The notes under the pieces were generated by a model. The model worked only from the letters and a program-made list of their open reading frames with translations. It was not told the DNA's origin and made no database searches. The position numbers and the translations under genes were made by a program. A DNA stretch of 64,000 nt from Bacillus salipaludis (lineage in GTDB: Bacteria; Bacillota; Bacilli; Bacillales_B; DSM-18226): NCBI RefSeq assembly GCF_004358205.1, contig NZ_SMYO01000005.1, positions 62,001 through 126,000 on the forward strand. Reading direction: 5' to 3'. Shown piece after piece: positions 1-8,639 of the stretch (within the stretch, counting starts at the first letter, position 1; each line of letters starts with the position of its first letter).

Positions 1-1197
1 GTATCCTCCTGTATATCCATGGATATCAAGTATTTCCCCACAAAAATATAAACCATTCATCATTTTAGAGCCCATCGTTTGTGGCTCAATTTCTTTTACT
101 GAAACTCCGCCACCGGTGACAAATGCTTTTTCAAGTGGCAGGGTGCCATTCACTTTAAAGGTAAATTGCTTGCAGCTTTTTGCGAAATTACGAATTTTTT
201 CATGAGAAACAGTTCCACACTGTACAGCAGGATCTATCTCATTGTTCTCCAGTAAAAATAGAAGGTATCGCTCTGGAAACATCCCTTTTAAGGTGTTTTT
301 TATACTCCTCTTTGGTTCATTTTTTACCAGCTTACTAATTTCTTGAAAAAGGACCTCCTCTTTTTTGTCCGGGATGACATCTAGGCTCATCGTTACCTCT
401 TTTAAATTCCACTTCTTCATCGCTTTGACAACAAATTGGCTGCAGCGTAAAACAGCTGGGCCGCTTACCCCAAAATGAGTAAAAATCATATCCATACGAT
501 GAGATATAATTGGTTTGCTTTTTGGATTTAAAACACTTAATTCAATATCCCTTAAAGACAGTCCCTGAAGGGTTTTCTTTTGGATAAACGCTTCGCTTGA
601 AGTGACAGGTACTTCTGTCGGGAACAACTCGGTCACATTGTGCCCGGCTTTTTCTGCCCATGCGTATCCATCCCCGGTTGACCCGGTATGGGGAACAGAT
701 TTTCCACCTACCGCAATTACAACCGATTTTGAGGTTAGCTTTTGACCATCCCTTAGTGTAACGCCTGATACCTGCCCGTTTCCATAGAGGACTTCCTTTA
801 CGGCCGTATTTTTAAAAACCCGGACCTTCAGTTCTTCTAATTTTTGCAAGAGAGCATCTACAACTGATTGAGCTTTATTCGACGCTGGAAACATCCGCCC
901 GTGATCTTCCTCTTTTAAGGTTATCCCGAGTTTTTCAAAAAAAGCAATAATATCCTCATTACTAAAAATGGAAAACGCACTATATAAAAATTTACCATTC
1001 CCTGGAATATGTTTTATAATTTCATCAACAGGGAGCCGGTTTGTCACATTGCACCGTCCTCCCCCTGAAATAGCAAGCTTTCGTCCAAGCTTGTCTCCTT
1101 TATCAATCAAAAGAACTCTTGCACCCTTTTCACCGGCGGCTATTGCTGCCATCAGGCCTGACGGACCACCGCCAATGACTATACAATCAAATTCCAT
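1..1197 (-). CDS. ytfP: YtfP-like FAD-dependent oxidoreductase (HI0933 family), C-terminus cut off
   Basis: Reading the minus strand from ATG at 1197 gives an uninterrupted 399-codon frame that leaves the window at position 1. The N-terminus carries the dinucleotide-binding glycine motif IGGGPSG (residues 8-14), then the [18 protein letters not shown] block typical of the HI0933/YtfP flavoprotein family, and [10 protein letters not shown] followed by a CGEILDI..GYTGG segment near the visible end. Family members are about 420 residues, so only about 20 C-terminal residues are missing. A GGTGAGAG ribosome binding site precedes the ATG. The substrate of this cytoplasmic flavoprotein family is not established; some relatives are annotated as BaiN-like flavin reductases. 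It is divergent from ytgP, as in B. subtilis. The identification is sure, the function is not. Confidence 0.93.
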   Translation of the reverse strand, partial: MEFDCIVIGGGPSGLMAAIAAGEKGARVLLIDKGDKLGRKLAISGGGRCNVTNRLPVDEIIKHIPGNGKFLYSAFSIFSNEDIIAFFEKLGITLKEEDHGRMFPASNKAQSVVDALLQKLEELKVRVFKNTAVKEVLYGNGQVSGVTLRDGQKLTSKSVVIAVGGKSVPHTGSTGDGYAWAEKAGHNVTELFPTEVPVTSSEAFIQKKTLQGLSLRDIELSVLNPKSKPIISHRMDMIFTHFGVSGPAVLRCSQFVVKAMKKWNLKEVTMSLDVIPDKKEEVLFQEISKLVKNEPKRSIKNTLKGMFPERYLLFLLENNEIDPAVQCGTVSHEKIRNFAKSCKQFTFKVNGTLPLEKAFVTGGGVSVKEIEPQTMGSKMMNGLYFCGEILDIHGYTGGY

Positions 1198-1430
1198 TCT
1201 CTCACCAACTTTATGTTCCTAGAAATTTTTGGTTAAACTATTGAAATACATTATTTTATTATAAACCTTACCATTTTTTCTGAAAAGAAAACGGAAAGTC
1301 AATATTTAAAAAAATTTAATATGGTTGCTAGTAGCGTCAAAGGGAAAACAGTTGTAAACTACTATAGTGTGCAAAAAAAGTCGAATTAACTTTGAGGAAG
1401 AACATATTTTAAAATTATAACATGAATACT

Positions 1431-1550
1431 GTCTAGCTCCAGCGCCTGGCCCTCGAGGTCGCGTCGGGCCAGCCGATGAATTCAAAGAACGACTTCACCG
1501 GCTGGCCCGCAAGCAGCTGCCTTAGGCTGAACAAGGCGCTTACGCTTTTC
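1431..1550 (+). repeat. Family A dispersed palindromic repeat, copy 1
   Basis: Begins GTCTAGCTCCAGCGCC and ends AAGGCGCTTACGCTTTTC. AGCGCC and GGCGCT at the ends pair, and an inner 11-bp perfect inverted repeat (CGGGCCAGCCG at 1465-1475, CGGCTGGCCCG at 1499-1509) forms a strong hairpin. Related copies lie at 23326-23473 and 35990-36112. It is much more GC-rich than its flanks and lies just upstream of ytgP, so an in-frame extension of ytgP back to 1476 is only the repeat being read through. Confidence 0.85.
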
Positions 1551-1568
1551 GAAGTAGGAAGGGATTCT

Positions 1569-3179
1569 ATGTCGTCTAAGCTTTTAAGAGGAACATTTAT
1601 ATTAACCTTTGGAACGATTTTATCAAAGGTTCTTGGCTTATTCTATGTCATACCTTTTTATCAAATTGTCGGGTCTTCGGGAACAGCGCTTTATCAATAC
1701 TCGTATGTTCCTTATACGATTTTTATCAGTATTGCAACAGCTGGGGTACCGCTTGCCGTTTCAAAGTTCATTTCCAAATACAATGCTCTAGAAGAATACG
1801 CTGTTGGCCGCAAGTTATTTAAATCAGGCTTAGTGATTATGCTGTCGACCGGATTTGTCTCATTCTTAATCCTCTATTTTTCTGCCCCGCTTTTCGCAGA
1901 AATGATGTTTACGAAAAATGAGGATGTTGGTTCAAGTTTAAAGGATATCACAACGGTTATTAGGGCAGTAAGCTTTGCATTGATCGTCGTTCCGTTTATG
2001 AGTCTAATCCGCGGATTTTTCCAAGGCCATCAATCGATGGGGCCATCCGCAGTTTCGCAGGTAATTGAGCAAATTGTCCGGATTGCCTTTACACTTGCAG
2101 GTGCATATGTTGTCTTGCATTGGTTAAATGGCAGTACGGTTCAAGCGGTTAGTGTTGCAACCTTTGCTGCATTTGTTGGAGCTATCGGAAGTCTATTGAT
2201 GCTATTTTGGTATTGGTATAAGAGAAAACATTATTTGGATGAACTTCTCATCCATGATAAAGGAACCATTAATATTTCATTGAAAGAAATTTATAAAGAA
2301 ATCGTTCTTTATGCAGCCCCATTTGTATTTGTAGGAATCAACAATCCGTTATTCCAGGCCATCGATCAATTCACCTTTTACCGTGCATTAGGGGCAACGG
2401 AATTTGCTAAATCAGCTTTTTCCATTTTAAACTTTGAGTCTCATAAGATTGTTATTATTCCAGTCTCACTTGCAACTGGATTTTCGTTGGCACTGGTGCC
2501 AAGTATTACGAAAGCATTCGTTGAGCAAGACCGAAGTGGTTTGAATCGCCAATTAAATCAAGCATTTCAGGTACTTCTTTATTTAACTTTGCCAGCAGCC
2601 ATTGGACTTTCTTTACTGGCTGAGCCTGTTTATACCGTATTTTATGAGCATAAAATGCTGGGAGTGGAAGTATTAAGAGCATATGCTCCTGTAGCAATCT
2701 TGTTTTCCTTGTATTATGTAACGGCCTCCATTTTACAAGGGATTAATGAGCAACGCTTTACTGTTTTAACCTTGCTGGTAGGATTATTGATAAAATTATC
2801 ATTAAATATTCCACTGATACAAAAGTGGGGACCACAAGGGGCAGTACTGGCAACGACTCTTGGATATATGGCAGCCATTGCGATTAACTTATTCGTAATT
2901 AAAAAATTTGTAGGGTTTCAGTATCGGCTTGTCTTTCGGAGAAGCTTACTAATCTTCATTTTTGCCGGCTGTATGTGGGCAGGCTGTGAAATCGTTTATC
3001 GGTTATTAACGTTATTCCTTTCACCTGCTTCTAAAGGGCAGTCTCTTATTATCATTGTCATTACGGCAGCAGTGGGAGCAGTAATCTATTTTTATCTTGG
3101 TTTAAAATCAGGATTGATCAACCGATTATTTGGTGACCGCGTTGACCGGATAAAGCAAAAGCTGCATTTAAGAGTTTAA
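1569..3179 (+). CDS. ytgP: Lipid II flippase YtgP (MurJ-type, MOP superfamily)
   Basis: 536 residues and strongly hydrophobic throughout, in the MviN/SpoVB/YtgP branch of the MOP exporter superfamily, whose members typically have about 14 membrane helices. In B. subtilis YtgP (also called MurJ) moves lipid II across the membrane for peptidoglycan synthesis, redundantly with Amj. It begins MSSKLLRGTFILTFGTILSK, an N-terminus typical of SpoVB-like proteins. I chose ATG 1569 because GGAAGGG lies 6-8 bases upstream and because the 31 in-frame codons before it belong to a dispersed repeat. Length agrees with the family (about 540). It is followed after 26 bases by ytzG, probably co-transcribed. 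SpoVB itself is a close paralogue, but the position between ytfP and ytzG favours YtgP. Confidence 0.92.
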   Translation: MSSKLLRGTFILTFGTILSKVLGLFYVIPFYQIVGSSGTALYQYSYVPYTIFISIATAGVPLAVSKFISKYNALEEYAVGRKLFKSGLVIMLSTGFVSFLILYFSAPLFAEMMFTKNEDVGSSLKDITTVIRAVSFALIVVPFMSLIRGFFQGHQSMGPSAVSQVIEQIVRIAFTLAGAYVVLHWLNGSTVQAVSVATFAAFVGAIGSLLMLFWYWYKRKHYLDELLIHDKGTINISLKEIYKEIVLYAAPFVFVGINNPLFQAIDQFTFYRALGATEFAKSAFSILNFESHKIVIIPVSLATGFSLALVPSITKAFVEQDRSGLNRQLNQAFQVLLYLTLPAAIGLSLLAEPVYTVFYEHKMLGVEVLRAYAPVAILFSLYYVTASILQGINEQRFTVLTLLVGLLIKLSLNIPLIQKWGPQGAVLATTLGYMAAIAINLFVIKKFVGFQYRLVFRRSLLIFIFAGCMWAGCEIVYRLLTLFLSPASKGQSLIIIVITAAVGAVIYFYLGLKSGLINRLFGDRVDRIKQKLHLRV

Positions 3180-3205
3180 AAACCTTCTCAAAAGGGGTGT
3201 AAGCC

Positions 3206-3925
3206 ATGAGAATTGATAAAATGCTGGCGAATCTTGGATATGGGAGCCGTAAAGAAGTAAAACAGCTTCTAAAAAGCGGTGCCGTAAAAGTAAACGATGT
3301 TGTTGTAAAAGATGCGAAACAGCATGTGGAGCCTAATCAAGAAACCGTGACACTAAATGGTGAAGTAATTGAATATAAAGAGTTTATTTATTTGATGATG
3401 AACAAACCGCAAGGGGTTTTATCAGCTACTGAGGATAATTCCTGTGAAACGGTTATTGACATATTGGAGCTTGAGGATCAAGTGTATGAGCCCTTTCCTG
3501 TCGGTAGACTGGACAAGGATACAGAAGGTCTGCTTTTGATTACGAATGATGGTCAATTGGCCCATCGCTTACTTTCTCCTAAAAAGCATGTCCCAAAGAC
3601 ATACTTTGCCGTAATTGACCAAGAGGTAACGGAGGAAGATGTCCGTGCTTTCGGAGATGGGGTCACACTTGATGATGGCTATAAAACAAAGCCAGGCGAG
3701 TTAAAAATTTTAAAATCAGGGATTCGTTCTGATATTGAACTTACGATTACCGAAGGGAAATTTCATCAAGTAAAGAGAATGTTCGAAGCGGTTGGGAAAA
3801 AGGTCGTATACCTTCAGCGAATTTCGATGGGGCCGCTGGCTCTGGATGAGACACTCGAACTTGGCGAATATCGCGAACTAACGAAGGAAGAAGTGGAGTT
3901 ATTGATGGAGTTTCAAGTGAAATAG
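3206..3925 (+). CDS. ytzG: RsuA-family 16S rRNA pseudouridine synthase
   Basis: 239 residues. An S4 RNA-binding domain fills about residues 1-60 (MRIDKMLANLGYGSRKEVKQ), followed by the RsuA/RluB/E/F catalytic domain with the GRLDKDTEGLLLITNDG motif at 100-116, in which Asp103 is the expected catalytic aspartate. RsuA enzymes convert a uridine of 16S rRNA to pseudouridine (U516 in E. coli). AAAAGGGGTGTAAGCC gives the ribosome binding site. It follows ytgP and ends at a strong hairpin terminator. Rlu-type 23S specificity cannot be excluded from sequence alone, but the S4 plus RsuA layout and the location match B. subtilis YtzG. Confidence 0.9.
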   Translation: MRIDKMLANLGYGSRKEVKQLLKSGAVKVNDVVVKDAKQHVEPNQETVTLNGEVIEYKEFIYLMMNKPQGVLSATEDNSCETVIDILELEDQVYEPFPVGRLDKDTEGLLLITNDGQLAHRLLSPKKHVPKTYFAVIDQEVTEEDVRAFGDGVTLDDGYKTKPGELKILKSGIRSDIELTITEGKFHQVKRMFEAVGKKVVYLQRISMGPLALDETLELGEYRELTKEEVELLMEFQVK

Positions 3926-3938
3926 AATAAAGCTAGGA

Positions 3939-3966
3939 AAAAGCAGCCAGTCCTGGCTGCTTTTCC
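3939..3966. terminator. Bidirectional hairpin terminator between ytzG and the TolB-like gene
   Basis: Perfect 12-bp stem AAAAGCAGCCAG (3939-3950) / CTGGCTGCTTTT (3953-3964) with a short TC loop. T-runs on both strands fit the two convergent genes. Confidence 0.9.
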
Positions 3967-3975
3967 ATTTGGTTG

Positions 3976-5241
3976 CTAATGTTTTTGATTTTCGTAAACC
4001 GAATAACCGCCGATATTTTTAATCCATAGCTTTGCATTTTTTCCATCCTGATCTGCAATCCATAAATCTTCCTCAGCAGATGCAATATCTTTTTTTCGCA
4101 ACCAAGTTACCTTGCTGACAGAAGGAATATAAACCGGGCTGTAATCCCCCAAGCCTGCTGGTGGATGAGTAATCTGAGTCTGCTTCTGGTCATTTATATT
4201 GATTAAAAATAAGGATGGATCGGGGCGTTTGATTGCTTCGTTTGACCACTCTTTTTCTTTTACCCTTGAAACGTAAAGTGCATTGTCATCTTTCCATCCG
4301 AATCCTAATTCAGCAAAATTCACTGGGGTCAGACTGAGGGTATTGTAGGCCGGAAGTTCAGTGACCTTCATGGTTTTATTCTTGAAACCAAAAACAATTC
4401 TTCCACCACCGGCAATGTAACCGATTAAATCTTTATGTAATGCCCACTGTGGATGATCCACTCCAAGGATAACCTCATCTAAGACCTCGAAATTCTTTCC
4501 ATCCGAAGAAATAACACAAACCATATTACTGTCCATTGACCAAGACGCTGTTGGCCCCACAATAAAAGAAATCCACTTGCCATCAGGAGAAAACTGAAAA
4601 TCAGTTCCATCAATTGCGATAATACTGATATTGCCTTTCTTCAATTCTTTCGGGATTGTATAAAAAGGCTTTACGTTTTTAGTTAAGCTTGTAATCTTTT
4701 TTAAATTCTTTTCCAGTGTTATTTTATAAAGGACTGGATTTGTCCATCCATCAGGGCGTAATGATGCACTTGAGGAAGTAATTAAGGAACGGCCATCAGG
4801 GAACCAATTATAATCCCCAACTCCTAAAGCAATATTATAAAAATGTTTAAGATCCGAGACATTTAACACGCCACCGCTTTTAAAGGCTACCAAATCCTCG
4901 ACAGGTGACCATTTCGGATTCGTGCCATTCACCGTAATCCTTTTATGCTTTTTCGTTTCGATATTATAAACCCATATTTCTGTACTATGTTCAGAGGCCG
5001 AGCTGGCTTTTTCTTTTGTTTGGATTTGGTACAAAATCCACTTTCCATCATGCGACCATTGTGGGGCATAAGGGTAAGTACCCGGTTCTTTCGTTTGTTT
5101 CTCTTGCTTGCCATTCATCATTGTCCAAAGGAAGCCATTTTTGATATAGGCCATTTTTATATGAGCCTCAATTGGTTCTGCCTTTGCAAAGGTTGGCATG
5201 AGCAAAAATAAAATAAATACGATGGAAATTTGTTTTTTCAT
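3976..5241 (-). CDS. Exported TolB-like beta-propeller protein
   Basis: 421 residues. A Sec signal peptide is clear (MKKQISIVFILFLLMPTFAKA, cleavage expected near A21), followed by repeated PQWSHDGKWI, PKWSPVEDLV, FQFSPDGKWISF and PQWALHKDLIGY segments. These are PD40/TolB-type blades of a beta-propeller. No enzymatic motif is visible. It would be released or held at the outer face of the membrane, since no lipobox cysteine is present. GAGGTGAAAG precedes the ATG. The convergent neighbour ytzG shares its terminator, and the divergent neighbour is speD; neither suggests a function. I do not recognise a specific B. subtilis orthologue. Confidence 0.8.
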   Translation of the reverse strand: MKKQISIVFILFLLMPTFAKAEPIEAHIKMAYIKNGFLWTMMNGKQEKQTKEPGTYPYAPQWSHDGKWILYQIQTKEKASSASEHSTEIWVYNIETKKHKRITVNGTNPKWSPVEDLVAFKSGGVLNVSDLKHFYNIALGVGDYNWFPDGRSLITSSSASLRPDGWTNPVLYKITLEKNLKKITSLTKNVKPFYTIPKELKKGNISIIAIDGTDFQFSPDGKWISFIVGPTASWSMDSNMVCVISSDGKNFEVLDEVILGVDHPQWALHKDLIGYIAGGGRIVFGFKNKTMKVTELPAYNTLSLTPVNFAELGFGWKDDNALYVSRVKEKEWSNEAIKRPDPSLFLININDQKQTQITHPPAGLGDYSPVYIPSVSKVTWLRKKDIASAEEDLWIADQDGKNAKLWIKNIGGYSVYENQKH

Positions 5242-5389
5242 TCTTTCACCTCATCTTCAATTATTTTCCACAATAAAGGGAAAATTATGTTGGAAAAAAC
5301 AAATGAACAATATTTGCAAATAACATGATTAGACAGTGGGTAATCTATAAATATTTACTTGGGATTTTTGAAAAGGGGGAAAGTATATC

Positions 5390-6199
5390 ATGAAGCTAAC
5401 ACATGAGCAGCGGATTGAGTTACATGGCTTTAATAACCTGACAAAATCACTTAGCTTTAATATGTATGATATTTGTTATACAAGAACGAAAGAAGAACGT
5501 GAGGCCTATTTGCAATATATTGATGAGGAGTACAGTGCGGACCGATTAACCAAAATGTTAAAACATGTTTCGGACATCATTGGAGCCCATGTCTTAAATA
5601 TTGCCAGTCAGGATTTTGAGCCGGCTGGAGCAAGTGTGACTCTATTAGTATCAGAAGGTCCTGTTGAGCACGCGCCATCTGAATCCTTTGAGGAATCTCC
5701 TGGGCCGTTGCCGGAATCAGTCGTCATGCAGTTGGATAAAAGTCATATTACCGTTCATACATACCCGGAATATCATCCAGATGAAGGCATTAGCACCTTT
5801 AGGGCGGATATTGATGTTTCTACCTGCGGAGAAATTTCACCGCTTAAGGCACTTCATTATTTAATCCGGTCGTTTGAGACAGATGTGATGATTGTTGATT
5901 ATCGCGTTCGCGGATTTACTAGGGATAAAAGTGGCCATAAGTTATTTATTGATCATGAAATCAGTTCGATTCAAAATTATATTCCTGAAGATGTTGGCGA
6001 AATGTTTGATATGATTGATGTAAATGTTTACCAAGAGCATATTTTCCACACAAAATGTAAGCTGCGGGAATTTGATTTAAATAATTACTTATTTGGTTAC
6101 ACAAAGGACAAGTTATCCCCTGACGAACACATTGAAATTACCGAAAGAATTAAAATGGAAATGGACGAAATTTTTTATGGGAAAAATATTGTTCAATAG
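5390..6199 (+). CDS. speD: S-adenosylmethionine decarboxylase proenzyme, long E. coli-type
   Basis: 269 residues, matching the long (about 264 residues) proteobacterial SpeD class rather than the about 126-residue SpeH form of B. subtilis. The [16 protein letters not shown] block contains the self-cleavage site between Lys117 and Ser118; the new Ser118 becomes the pyruvoyl cofactor (E. coli Lys111/Ser112). [12 protein letters not shown] supplies the catalytic cysteine, Cys146. The product, decarboxylated SAM, is the aminopropyl donor for spermidine synthesis. GAAAAGGGGGAAAG precedes the ATG. No speE lies within the window, so it appears to be a single-gene unit ended by the hairpin at 6210-6250. 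Confidence 0.95.
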   Translation: MKLTHEQRIELHGFNNLTKSLSFNMYDICYTRTKEEREAYLQYIDEEYSADRLTKMLKHVSDIIGAHVLNIASQDFEPAGASVTLLVSEGPVEHAPSESFEESPGPLPESVVMQLDKSHITVHTYPEYHPDEGISTFRADIDVSTCGEISPLKALHYLIRSFETDVMIVDYRVRGFTRDKSGHKLFIDHEISSIQNYIPEDVGEMFDMIDVNVYQEHIFHTKCKLREFDLNNYLFGYTKDKLSPDEHIEITERIKMEMDEIFYGKNIVQ

Positions 6200-6209
6200 C
6201 CAAGAAAGA

Positions 6210-6250
6210 GGGTGCCCCAAAAGTATAACTTATAGGGGCGCCCCCTTTTT
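6210..6250 (+). terminator. Terminator of speD
   Basis: GGGTGCCCC (6210-6218) pairs with GGGGCGCCC (6235-6243) with one G-U pair, followed by TTTTT. Confidence 0.8.
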
Positions 6251-6274
6251 GCAAATGGTTCCTTTGACTTGTCC

Positions 6275-6406
6275 GTTGATTTACGCTTCAGGCGCTTCGC
6301 CTTTCCGCGGGCGTGCCGGGGAGCCTCTCCTCGTCGCTTTCGCTCTTGCGGGGTCTCCCCAGCCCCTTACTCCCGCAGGAGTCTCGCGCCTTCCGCTCCA
6401 ATCAAC
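6275..6406 (+). repeat. Family B dispersed palindromic repeat, copy 1
   Basis: About 132 bp bounded by GTTGAT and ATCAAC. It contains the family core GCGGGCGTGCCGGGGAGCCT, GCGGGGTCTCCCC and CTCCCGCAGGAGTC. Ends and interior are self-complementary. Related full copies lie at 13101-13230, 62094-62283 and, inverted, 62681-62809. Short open frames here read the repeat and are not genes. The rest of 6251-6516 shows nothing else. Confidence 0.88.
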
Positions 6407-6516
6407 TTTGTACAAAAAATAAGAAAATCATATTCATGAATAGATCCCCGTTTCGGTAATAGGAAATCAAAAAAGAGAGCAACAAAGTTTACGAAATCAG
6501 CCTTCTTTTATGGAAA

Positions 6517-7263
6517 TTATCCATTTAACAAATGATGAAGCATTCTTTCCTTGTTATCAAAAAACTGTTTCATCATTTTATAGTGATTGGTCTCTTCTAG
6601 AGGGCATTCATGAATCCCTTCTTCTGTAAACTCAAAAATTTTCGCATTAGGATATGCCATGATTATTGGAGAATGGGTTGCAATAATAAATTGGGAATGA
6701 TCTTTAACTAGGTCATGAATTCTTGTTAGCATCGACATTTGCCTCAGCGGTGAAAGAGCGGCCTCAGGTTCATCCAATAGATAAACCCCATTGCCACGAA
6801 ACCGATGAAGAAATGTGGCAAAGAAGGCCTCTCCGTGAGATTGTTCATGCAATGAGACTCCCCCAAAAGAATCGATGACTCGAGGACCGCTGCCTTCCAT
6901 ATCTAATTCCTCAATAGTTGAAGCAACATTATAAAAACTTTCTGCCCGCAGGAAAAAACCATCACTCGGTCGATTAACTCCTTTTATAACCCTCATATAA
7001 TCCCCAAGAGGTGAGTGAGAATCATAGGTTGAAAAATTGAAGTTTAGGGAACCTCCTTCTGGATTAAAACCTAATGCAAGGCCAATTGCTTCAAGCAAGG
7101 TTGATTTTCCCATCCCATTTTCCCCAATGAGAAAAGTTACATTTGGGTGGAATTCTAATTCATCCAACGACCTAAGACTGGGCAGGTTAAATGGATATTT
7201 TTTAAAAGAAGGCACTTGACTCCTCTTTAATTGGACGCATCGTAAGTATTGATTTTTTATCAT
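6517..7263 (-). CDS. AAA family ATPase (ABC/SMC-type single domain, COG3910-like)
   Basis: 248 residues. Walker A GENGMGKST at 47-55, an ABC-signature-like SHGEA at 142-146, Walker B YLLDEPEAAL at 161-170 and a downstream switch histidine in IIATHSPIIM. This is the compact ABC/SMC-like ATPase type often annotated as predicted ATPase, with no membrane partner, nuclease, TOPRIM domain or transposition gene next to it. The physiological role is unknown. TTGAGGTA lies upstream of the ATG. It is divergent from the LOR-like gene. A defence role was considered, but no partner gene supports it. Confidence 0.82.
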   Translation of the reverse strand: MIKNQYLRCVQLKRSQVPSFKKYPFNLPSLRSLDELEFHPNVTFLIGENGMGKSTLLEAIGLALGFNPEGGSLNFNFSTYDSHSPLGDYMRVIKGVNRPSDGFFLRAESFYNVASTIEELDMEGSGPRVIDSFGGVSLHEQSHGEAFFATFLHRFRGNGVYLLDEPEAALSPLRQMSMLTRIHDLVKDHSQFIIATHSPIIMAYPNAKIFEFTEEGIHECPLEETNHYKMMKQFFDNKERMLHHLLNG

Positions 7264-7386
7264 AAATATACCTCAAGAGGAAATTTTACTTTGATTGTAT
7301 CAGAAACTTCTGCTTCTATTAAATGAAACTTTTTCCAAAATTTAACGTAATATTGGTAGAGAGAAAAAGTTACGAGGAGTGGCAGA

Positions 7387-7908
7387 ATGAACAAGGATTC
7401 ACTTTATTTTAAAGATAATTTTTTTTCGTCTGGCAGGACGGAGGTTTATAATAGTTTAAAAGAAAAGGTAGGGGATTTAGATCTTAAGAGCGCCTTTTCT
7501 TCTAGTATTGACGTAATAGATGGGAATGGGAAAAAGATTATTAGTGGTAGATTTGGTTTATTTAGCAATAAATGGAGAATTTTAAACGGCTGTGAGCAAG
7601 AAATAGGGATCCTTAAACAAAAGTTAACCTTCTTTGCTAAAAAATATGAATATAATGCCTTTGATCGAGGTGTTTATATCATTGAAGCAGAGGCTTTCTC
7701 CCGTGAATATGAGGTATTTGATGAACAATCGAACCAAATAGCCAAATTTGAAAAAGTAAGCGGATTCTTTGCCTCCCCAGCTTTTCAATTAACTAATCTT
7801 AAAGAGAGTCTCCGTTCAGAGGAATTAATTGCGGTTATAATGGGAGTCAATGCCATTCAAAAAAGAAGAAGTAGTAATGGAACTGCTGCAGGCAGTACGG
7901 GAAATTGA
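7387..7908 (+). CDS. LURP-one-related / tubby C-terminal-like protein
   Basis: 173 residues without signal peptide or membrane helix. The pattern of short strands with SGRFGLFSNKWRI, YNAFDRGVYIIEAEAFSREYEVFD and IAKFEKVSG resembles the LOR/tubby-like beta-barrel fold seen in B. subtilis YxjI-type proteins. The function of bacterial members is unknown; binding of phospholipid or membrane has been suggested for the fold. GAGGAGTGG precedes the ATG. A weak terminator follows. The family assignment is by pattern only and is moderately sure. Confidence 0.65.
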   Translation: MNKDSLYFKDNFFSSGRTEVYNSLKEKVGDLDLKSAFSSSIDVIDGNGKKIISGRFGLFSNKWRILNGCEQEIGILKQKLTFFAKKYEYNAFDRGVYIIEAEAFSREYEVFDEQSNQIAKFEKVSGFFASPAFQLTNLKESLRSEELIAVIMGVNAIQKRRSSNGTAAGSTGN

Positions 7909-7958
7909 TTTTTTTTAAGTTTTTAATAAATCTATTTATTGAATGAAACAGGTCTATT

Positions 7959-7993
7959 AAGGTGACTTTACTAATTGTAGAGTTGCCTTTTTT
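7959..7993 (+). terminator. Probable terminator
   Basis: AAGGTGAC (7959-7966) pairs with GTTGCCTT (7982-7989) allowing G-U pairs, followed by a T-run. Confidence 0.5.
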
Positions 7994-8036
7994 ATTAAAA
8001 GGCTTTGTTAAAGAACAATGTTGATTTTTTAACAAA

Positions 8037-8078
8037 GTTGATTGGGGTGGAAAGCGAGCGCCTGGAGAGGAAATCAAC
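8037..8078 (+). repeat. Family B repeat, 42-bp internally deleted copy
   Basis: GTTGATTGGGGTGG joined directly to AAAGCGAGCGCCTGGAGAGG and ATCAAC. This is the left end and the right end of the family B palindrome (compare 62681-62809) without its middle. A second GTTGATT lies just upstream at about 8019. Confidence 0.7.
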
Positions 8079-8109
8079 AACTATGTTTAACATCCTATTA
8101 AAAAAATAA

Positions 8110-8163
8110 TTGACATGAAACCAAAGGGTGTTATATATTTTAAATGCGAAACCAAATGGTTTC
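8110..8163 (+). promoter_or_regulatory. Promoter with two ArsR-type operator sites for the SRPBCC-ArsR operon
   Basis: TTGACA (8110-8115) is followed by TATATT (8134-8139; 18-bp spacing) or TATATA (8132-8137; 16 bp). GAAACCAAAGGGTG starts at 8117 inside the spacer, and a near-perfect palindrome GAAACCAAATGGTTTC lies at 8148-8163, 31 bp further on (three helical turns). The position over the promoter and start of transcription fits autorepression by the ArsR-like product of the second gene. Confidence 0.75.
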
Positions 8164-8222
8164 TTATTTGTTTGTACAAATCTCTTATTAAAACCGGAAC
8201 ATTTTGAGGAGGACTTTTAAAA

Positions 8223-8639
8223 ATGACGAATGAAACACTACAGGATATTAGATATACAGAAATCTACAATGCTCCCATTGATAAAGTATGGGCCGCTGTT
8301 GCCACTTCAGAAGGTCTTTCTGCATGGTTCATGCCGAACGATATGGAACCGGTAGAAGGCCATGAATTTCATTTGAATGCCGGACAGTTTGGAATGTCCC
8401 CTTGTAAGGTTACACTAGTCGACCCGCCTAATCGTCTTTCTTTTAATTGGGGAAAGGATTGGACCCTTACATTTGAATTAAAAGAGTTAGAGGGCAAAAC
8501 TGAATTTACCTTAATCCATGGCGGCTGGGATGCGAATAAGGTTACTGAATTTGGTGCACCGCATACTCCAATCCGTGAAAATATGAACCAAGGCTGGGCA
8601 GGTCTTGTTAAAAAATTACAAGGATATGTTGAAGCATAA
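8223..8639 (+). CDS. SRPBCC/AHSA1-domain protein
   Basis: 138 residues of the START-like SRPBCC (Aha1 C-terminal) fold: YTEIYNAPIDKVWAAVATSEG, the LSAWFMPN segment, FNWGKDWTLTFEL and the C-terminal helix NMNQGWAGLVKKLQGYVEA. Such domains form a hydrophobic ligand pocket; the ligand is unknown. GAGGAGG precedes the ATG. Its stop codon abuts the ATG of the ArsR gene, so the two are translationally coupled. AHSA1-ArsR pairs are a common autoregulated module in Firmicutes. Confidence 0.88.
   Translation: MTNETLQDIRYTEIYNAPIDKVWAAVATSEGLSAWFMPNDMEPVEGHEFHLNAGQFGMSPCKVTLVDPPNRLSFNWGKDWTLTFELKELEGKTEFTLIHGGWDANKVTEFGAPHTPIRENMNQGWAGLVKKLQGYVEA

Noticed and set aside
968..1222. Plus-strand frame opposite the start of ytfP
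   Set aside because: Antisense shadow of a conserved flavoprotein; no ribosome binding site.
6517..7263. AAA ATPase as an anti-phage (OLD-like) system
   Set aside because: No TOPRIM/nuclease domain in the protein and no effector gene beside it; neighbours are an LOR-like protein and a repeat.
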